Positions 57,101-64,000 of a stretch of 64,000 nt of DNA are shown one piece after another (the stretch's first letter is position 1; every line of letters begins with the position of its first letter). Source of the DNA: Nemertoderma westbladi. Its lineage: Eukaryota; Xenacoelomorpha; Nemertodermatida; Nemertodermatidae. The position numbers and the translations under genes are program-made. The notes beneath the pieces are model-generated. The model had not been told where the DNA came from and did no database searches. It saw only the letters and a list, made by a program, of their open reading frames with translations. The stretch lies in NCBI GenBank assembly GCA_032718475.1, contig JAUCBJ010009129.1, positions 1 through 64,000 on the forward strand, written 5' to 3'.

Positions 57101-59338
57101 ATATTTATAGTGTGTGTTAACGGATCAATATTTATAGTGTGTGTTACAAGATCAATAGTTATAGTGTGTGTTAACGGATCAATATTTATAGTGTGTGTTA
57201 ACGGATCAATATTTATAGTGTGTGTTAACGGATCAATATTTATAGTGTGTGTTAACGGATCAATATTTATAGTGTGTGTTAACGGATCAATATTTATAGT
57301 GTGTGTTAACGGATCAATATTTATAGTGTGTGTTAACGGATCAATATTTATAGTGTGTGTTAACGGATCAATATTTATAGTGTGTGTTAACGGATCAATA
57401 TTTATAGTGTGTGTTAACGGATCAATATTTATAGTGTGTGTTAACGGATCAATATTTATAGTGTGTGTTAACGGATCAATATTTATAGTGTGTGTTACAA
57501 GATCAATAGTTATAGTGTGTGTTAACGGATCAATATTTATAGTGTGTGTTAACGGATCAATAGTTATAGTGTGTGTTAACGGATCAATATTTATAGTGTG
57601 TGTTAACGGATCAATATTTATAGTGTGTGTTAACGGATCAATATTTATAGTGTGTGTTAACGGATCAATATTTATAGTGTGTGTTAACGGATCAATATTT
57701 ATAGTGTGTGTTAACGGATCAATATTTATAGTGTGTGTTACAAGATCAATAGTTATAGTGTGTGTTAACGGATCAATATTTATAGTGTGTGTTAACGGAT
57801 CAATAGTTATAGTGTGTGTTAACGGATCAATATTTATAGTGTGTGTTAACGGATCAATAGTTATAGTGTGTGTTAACGGATCAATATTTATAGTGTGTGT
57901 TAACGGATCAATATTTATAGTGTGTGTTACAAGGATCAATAGTTATAGTGTGTGTTAACGGATCAATATTTATAGTGTGTGTTAACGGATCAATATTTAT
58001 AGTGTGTGTTAACGGATCAATATTTATAGTGTGTGTTAACGGATCAATATTTATAGTGTGTGTTAACGGATCAATATTTATAGTGTGTGTTAACGGATCA
58101 ATATTTATAGTGTGTGTTAACGGATCAATATTTATAGTGTGTGTTAACGGATCAATATTTATAGTGTGTGTTAACGGATCAATATTTATAGTGTGTGTTA
58201 ACGGATCAATATTTATAGTGTGTGTTAACGGATCAATATTTATAGTGTGTGTTAACGGATCAATATTTATAGTGTGTGTTAACGGATCAATATTTATAGT
58301 GTGTGTTACAAGATCAATAGTTATAGTGTGTGTTAACGGATCAATAGTTATAGTGTGTGTTAACGGATCAATATTTATAGTGTGTGTTACAAGATCAATA
58401 GTTATAGTGTGTGTTAACGGATCAATATTTATAGTGTGTGTTAACGGATCAATATTTATAGTGTGTGTTAACGGATCAATATTTATAGTGTGTGTTACAA
58501 GATCAATAGTTATAGTGTGTGTTAACGGATCAATATTTATAGTGTGTGTTAACGGATCAATATTTATAGTGTGTGTTAACGGATCAATATTTATAGTGTG
58601 TGTTAACGGATCAATATTTATAGTGTGTGTTAACGGATCAATATTTATAGTGTGTGTTAACGGATCAATATTTATAGTGTGTGTTACAAGATCAATAGTT
58701 ATAGTGTGTGTTAACGGATCAATATTTATAGTGTGTGTTAACGGATCAATATTTATAGTGTGTGTTAACGGATCAATATTTATAGTGTGTGTTAACGGAT
58801 CAATATTTATAGTGTGTGTTACAAGATCAATAGTTATAGTGTGTGTTAACGGATCAATATTTATAGTGTGTGTTAACGGATCAATAGTTATAGTGTGTGT
58901 TAACGGATCAATATTTATAGTGTGTGTTAACGGATCAATAGTTATAGTGTGTGTTAACGGATCAATATTTATAGTGTGTGTTAACGGATCAATATTTATA
59001 GTGTGTGTTAACGGATCAATATTTATAGTGTGTGTTACAAGATCAATAGTTATAGTGTGTGTTAACGGATCAATATTTATAGTGTGTGTTAACGGATCAA
59101 TATTTATAGTGTGTGTTAACGGATCAATATTTATAGTGTGTGTTAACGGATCAATATTTATAGTGTGTGTTAACGGATCAATATTTATAGTGTGTGTTAA
59201 CGGATCAATATTTATAGTGTGTGTTAACGGATCAATATTTATAGTGTGTGTTAACGGATCAATATTTATAGTGTGTGTTAACGGATCAATATTTATAGTG
59301 TGTGTTAACGGATCAATATTTATAGTGTGTGTTATAGA
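54151..59338. repeat. Satellite C: 27-bp tandem array
   Basis: A regular 27-bp array runs from about 54905 to 59335 (more than 160 units), preceded by a more diverged stretch at 54151-54560. Two unit types are mixed: one with GTTAACGGATCAATATTTAT and one with GTTACAAGATCAATAGTTAT. Early units have ATGTGTTA, later ones GTGTGTTA; the right half is nearly uniform. Period 27 and the absence of stops in one frame on each strand produce open frames of 1003 codons (plus) and 995 codons (minus). An extra G near 57933 ends the long plus frame. These are not genes. Confidence 0.97.
54575..54904. other. Non-repeat interruption in satellite C
   Basis: About 320 bp unrelated to the 27-bp unit, flanked by the direct repeat CCATGATTTCCAGA (54575-54588 and 54887-54900). 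No coding. The related ATTTCCAGAGAT also occurs at the junction with the LINE at 54135. Confidence 0.65.
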
Positions 59339-59397
59339 AAATGTCCAGTAATCTAAGAAGGATGTGGAAAAAACGAAAGGTTCCCAAGAAAAGCGCC
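59339..59397. other. Junction between satellites C and D
   Basis: Short unique spacer between the two arrays; nothing recognised. Confidence 0.6.
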
Positions 59398-62300
59398 TAA
59401 ACGCGACCCNNNNNNNNNNNNNNNNNNNNNNNNNNNNNNNNNNNNNNNNNNNNNNNNNNNNNNNNNNNNNNNNNNNNNNNNNNNNNNNNNNNNNNNNNNN
59501 NNNNNNNNNCCCACTATTAGTACCTGTACTAAACGCGACCCACTATTAGTACCTGTACTAAACGCGACCCACTATTAGTACCTGTACTAAACGCGACCCA
59601 CTATTAGTACCTGTACTAAACGCGACCCACTATTAGTACCTGTACTAAACGCGACCCACTATTAGTACCTGTACTAAACGCGACCCACTATTAGTACCTG
59701 TACTAAACGCGACCCACTATTAGTACCTGTACTAAACGCGACCCACTATTAGTACCTGTACTAAACGCGACCCACTATTAGTACCTGTACTAAACGCGAC
59801 CCACTATTAGTACCTGTACTAAACGCGACCCACTATTAGTACCTGTACTAAACGCGACCCACTATTAGTACCTGTACTAAACGCGACCCACTATTAGTAC
59901 CTGTACTAAACGCGACCCACTATTAGTACCTGTACTAAACGCGACCCACTATTAGTACCTGTACTAAACGCGACCCACTATTAGTACCTGTACTAAACGC
60001 GACCCACTATTAGTACCTGTACTAAACGCGACCCACTATTAGTACCTGTACTAAACGCGACCCACTATTAGTACCTGTACTAAACGCGACCCACTATTAG
60101 TACCTGTACTAAACGCGACCCACTATTAGTACCTGTACTAAACGCGACCCACTATTAGTACCTGTACTAAACGCGACCCACTATTAGTACCTGTACTAAA
60201 CGCGACCCACTATTAGTACCTGTACTAAACGCGACCCACTATTAGTACCTGTACTAAACGCGACCCACTATTAGTACCTGTACTAAACGCGACCCACTAT
60301 TAGTACCTGTACTAAACGCGACCCACTATTAGTACCTGTACTAAACGCGACCCACTATTAGTACCTGTACTAAACGCGACCCACTATTAGTACCTGTACT
60401 AAACGCGACCCACTATTAGTACCTGTACTAAACGCGACCCACTATTAGTACCTGTACTAAACGCGACCCACTATTAGTACCTGTACTAAACGCGACCCAC
60501 TATTAGTACCTGTACTAAACGCGACCCACTATTAGTACCTGTACTAAACGCGACCCACTATTAGTACCTGTACTAAACGCGACCCACTATTAGTACCTGT
60601 ACTAAACGCGACCCACTATTAGTACCTGTACTAAACGCGACCCACTATTAGTACCTGTACTAAACGCGACCCACTATTAGTACCTGTACTAAACGCGACC
60701 CACTATTAGTACCTGTACTAAACGCGACCCACTATTAGTACCTGTACTAAACGCGACCCACTATTAGTACCTGTACTAAACGCGACCCACTATTAGTACC
60801 TGTACTAAACGCGACCCACTATTAGTACCTGTACTAAACGCGACCCACTATTAGTACCTGTACTAAACGCGACCCACTATTAGTACCTGTACTAAACGCG
60901 ACCCACTATTAGTACCTGTACTAAACGCGACCCACTATTAGTACCTGTACTAAACGCGACCCACTATTAGTACCTGTACTAAACGCGACCCACTATTAGT
61001 ACCTGTACTAAACGCGACCCACTATTAGTACCTGTACTAAACGCGACCCACTATTAGTACCTGTACTAAACGCGACCCACTATTAGTACCTGTACTAAAC
61101 GCGACCCACTATTAGTACCTGTACTAAACGCGACCCACTATTAGTACCTGTACTAAACGCGACCCACTATTAGTACCTGTACTAAACGCGACCCACTATT
61201 AGTACCTGTACTAAACGCGACCCACTATTAGTACCTGTACTAAACGCGACCCACTATTAGTACCTGTACTAAACGCGACCCACTATTAGTACCTGTACTA
61301 AACGCGACCCACTATTAGTACCTGTACTAAACGCGACCCACTATTAGTACCTGTACTAAACGCGACCCACTATTAGTACCTGTACTAAACGCGACCCACT
61401 ATTAGTACCTGTACTAAACGCGACCCACTATTAGTACCTGTACTAAACGCGACCCACTATTAGTACCTGTACTAAACGCGACCCACTATTAGTACCTGTA
61501 CTAAACGCGACCCACTATTAGTACCTGTACTAAACGCGACCCACTATTAGTACCTGTACTAAACGCGACCCACTATTAGTACCTGTACTAAACGCGACCC
61601 ACTATTAGTACCTGTACTAAACGCGACCCACTATTAGTACCTGTACTAAACGCGACCCACTATTAGTACCTGTACTAAACGCGACCCACTATTAGTACCT
61701 GTACTAAACGCGACCCACTATTAGTACCTGTACTAAACGCGACCCACTATTAGTACCTGTACTAAACGCGACCCACTATTAGTACCTGTACTAAACGCGA
61801 CCCACTATTAGTACCTGTACTAAACGCGACCCACTATTAGTACCTGTACTAAACGCGACCCACTATTAGTACCTGTACTAAACGCGACCCACTATTAGTA
61901 CCTGTACTAAACGCGACCCACTATTAGTACCTGTACTAAACGCGACCCACTATTAGTACCTGTACTAAACGCGACCCACTATTAGTACCTGTACTAAACG
62001 CGACCCACTATTAGTACCTGTACTAAACGCGACCCACTATTAGTACCTGTACTAAACGCGACCCACTATTAGTACCTGTACTAAACGCGACCCACTATTA
62101 GTACCTGTACTAAACGCGACCCACTATTAGTACCTGTACTAAACGCGACCCACTATTAGTACCTGTACTAAACGCGACCCACTATTAGTACCTGTACTAA
62201 ACGCGACCCACTATTAGTACCTGTACTAAACGCGACCCACTATTAGTACCTGTACTAAACGCGACCCACTATTAGTACCTGTACTAAACGCGACCCACTA

Positions 62301-64000
62301 TTAGTACCTGTACTAAACGCGACCCACTATTAGTACCTGTACTAAACGCGACCCACTATTAGTACCTGTACTAAACGCGACCCACTATTAGTACCTGTAC
62401 TAAACGCGACCCACTATTAGTACCTGTACTAAACGCGACCCACTATTAGTACCTGTACTAAACGCGACCCACTATTAGTACCTGTACTAAACGCGACCCA
62501 CTATTAGTACCTGTACTAAACGCGACCCACTATTAGTACCTGTACTAAACGCGACCCACTATTAGTACCTGTACTAAACGCGACCCACTATTAGTACCTG
62601 TACTAAACGCGACCCACTATTAGTACCTGTACTAAACGCGACCCACTATTAGTACCTGTACTAAACGCGACCCACTATTAGTACCTGTACTAAACGCGAC
62701 CCACTATTAGTACCTGTACTAAACGCGACCCACTATTAGTACCTGTACTAAACGCGACCCACTATTAGTACCTGTACTAAACGCGACCCACTATTAGTAC
62801 CTGTACTAAACGCGACCCACTATTAGTACCTGTACTAAACGCGACCCACTATTAGTACCTGTACTAAACGCGACCCACTATTAGTACCTGTACTAAACGC
62901 GACCCACTATTAGTACCTGTACTAAACGCGACCCACTATTAGTACCTGTACTAAACGCGACCCACTATTAGTACCTGTACTAAACGCGACCCACTATTAG
63001 TACCTGTACTAAACGCGACCCACTATTAGTACCTGTACTAAACGCGACCCACTATTAGTACCTGTACTAAACGCGACCCACTATTAGTACCTGTACTAAA
63101 CGCGACCCACTATTAGTACCTGTACTAAACGCGACCCACTATTAGTACCTGTACTAAACGCGACCCACTATTAGTACCTGTACTAAACGCGACCCACTAT
63201 TAGTACCTGTACTAAACGCGACCCACTATTAGTACCTGTACTAAACGCGACCCACTATTAGTACCTGTACTAAACGCGACCCACTATTAGTACCTGTACT
63301 AAACGCGACCCACTATTAGTACCTGTACTAAACGCGACCCACTATTAGTACCTGTACTAAACGCGACCCACTATTAGTACCTGTACTAAACGCGACCCAC
63401 TATTAGTACCTGTACTAAACGCGACCCACTATTAGTACCTGTACTAAACGCGACCCACTATTAGTACCTGTACTAAACGCGACCCACTATTAGTACCTGT
63501 ACTAAACGCGACCCACTATTAGTACCTGTACTAAACGCGACCCACTATTAGTACCTGTACTAAACGCGACCCACTATTAGTACCTGTACTAAACGCGACC
63601 CACTATTAGTACCTGTACTAAACGCGACCCACTATTAGTACCTGTACTAAACGCGACCCACTATTAGTACCTGTACTAAACGCGACCCACTATTAGTACC
63701 TGTACTAAACGCGACCCACTATTAGTACCTGTACTAAACGCGACCCACTATTAGTACCTGTACTAAACGCGACCCACTATTAGTACCTGTACTAAACGCG
63801 ACCCACTATTAGTACCTGTACTAAACGCGACCCACTATTAGTACCTGTACTAAACGCGACCCACTATTAGTACCTGTACTAAACGCGACCCACTATTAGT
63901 ACCTGTACTAAACGCGACCCACTATTAGTACCTGTACTAAACGCGACCCACTATTAGTACCTGTACTAAACGCGACCCACTATTAGTACCTGTACTAAAC
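59398..64000. repeat. Satellite D: 29-bp tandem array, apparently invariant
   Basis: A 29-bp unit (ACGCGACCCACT followed by the hyphenated palindrome TTAGTACCTGTACTAA) repeats to the window end, about 155 copies after the gap. I see no substitution or indel between copies. The period is not a multiple of three, so all frames are closed quickly. The array starts just before a 100-N gap and resumes in the same repeat after it. Confidence 0.97.
59410..59509. other. Assembly gap of exactly 100 N
   Basis: A round-number gap inside satellite D, probably a placeholder of unknown true length. Confidence 0.99.

Noticed and set aside
54947-59351. Open frames of 1003 and 475 codons (plus) and 995 codons (minus)
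   Set aside because: They are pure translations of the 27-bp satellite unit (VCVNGSIFI or THTINIDPL repeated) and are open on both strands because the period is a multiple of three.
59364-59549. 61-codon frame spanning the N gap
   Set aside because: It reads through undetermined bases.
54905-64000. CRISPR-like array
   Set aside because: Units are contiguous head-to-tail with no unique spacers, in eukaryotic DNA.

Overview
The window is animal (metazoan, most likely a marine or aquatic invertebrate) nuclear DNA. The evidence is one spliced gene with canonical GT-AG junctions, low coding density, AT-rich intergenic DNA, several clades of APE-type LINEs, an LTR retroelement, tRNA-headed SINEs, MITE-like elements and four large tandem arrays. 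There is no operon structure, no CRISPR and no prokaryotic signal. The species cannot be named from the sequence.

Layout. 1-2173 is a 106-bp tandem array. 2174-8786 (minus) is the decayed remains of a large uncharacterised protein family of invertebrates. It is split by a SINE and by a 1.94-kb element with 165-bp inverted ends that contains a LINE fragment and a tRNA-cored hairpin. 10464-16388 (plus) is a long LINE whose upstream coding region looks multi-pass transmembrane and ends in a degenerate 2A-like motif before the endonuclease. Its endonuclease is broken by a 1.6-kb insertion and its reverse transcriptase has lost the motif A aspartate. 16389-22582 holds dispersed and simple repeats.

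The only convincing host gene is a PP2C-like domain protein of the Drosophila CG9801 type, in three recognised plus-strand exons (22583-22858, 23677-24146, 34533-35759). The junction phases fit exactly, and a poly(A) signal follows about 110 nt after the stop. Its 10.4-kb second intron carries a 4.8-kb array of 21-bp repeats, a fold-back region and an antisense RTE-like LINE that itself holds a TTAA-flanked element.

39400-50930 is a three-level nest. A minus-strand Ty3-like LTR element (protease, RT, RNase H, integrase, C-terminal region) is interrupted by a 5'-truncated RTE-like LINE (10-bp target duplication) and by a CR1/L2-like LINE. The latter is interrupted by a near full-length 3.7-kb RTE-like LINE (12-bp target duplication). 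Two more RTE-like copies follow (50985-52378 plus, 52379-54150 minus). The rest is a 27-bp array (54151-59338) and a 29-bp array (59398 to the window end) that contains a 100-N assembly gap and shows no variation that I can see.

Most long open frames in the window are by-products of tandem repeats whose period is a multiple of three, not genes. The parts do not form a pathway. The biology is one host gene surviving among layered mobile elements and expanding satellites. Family names and clade labels come from recognition of motifs, not from searches.
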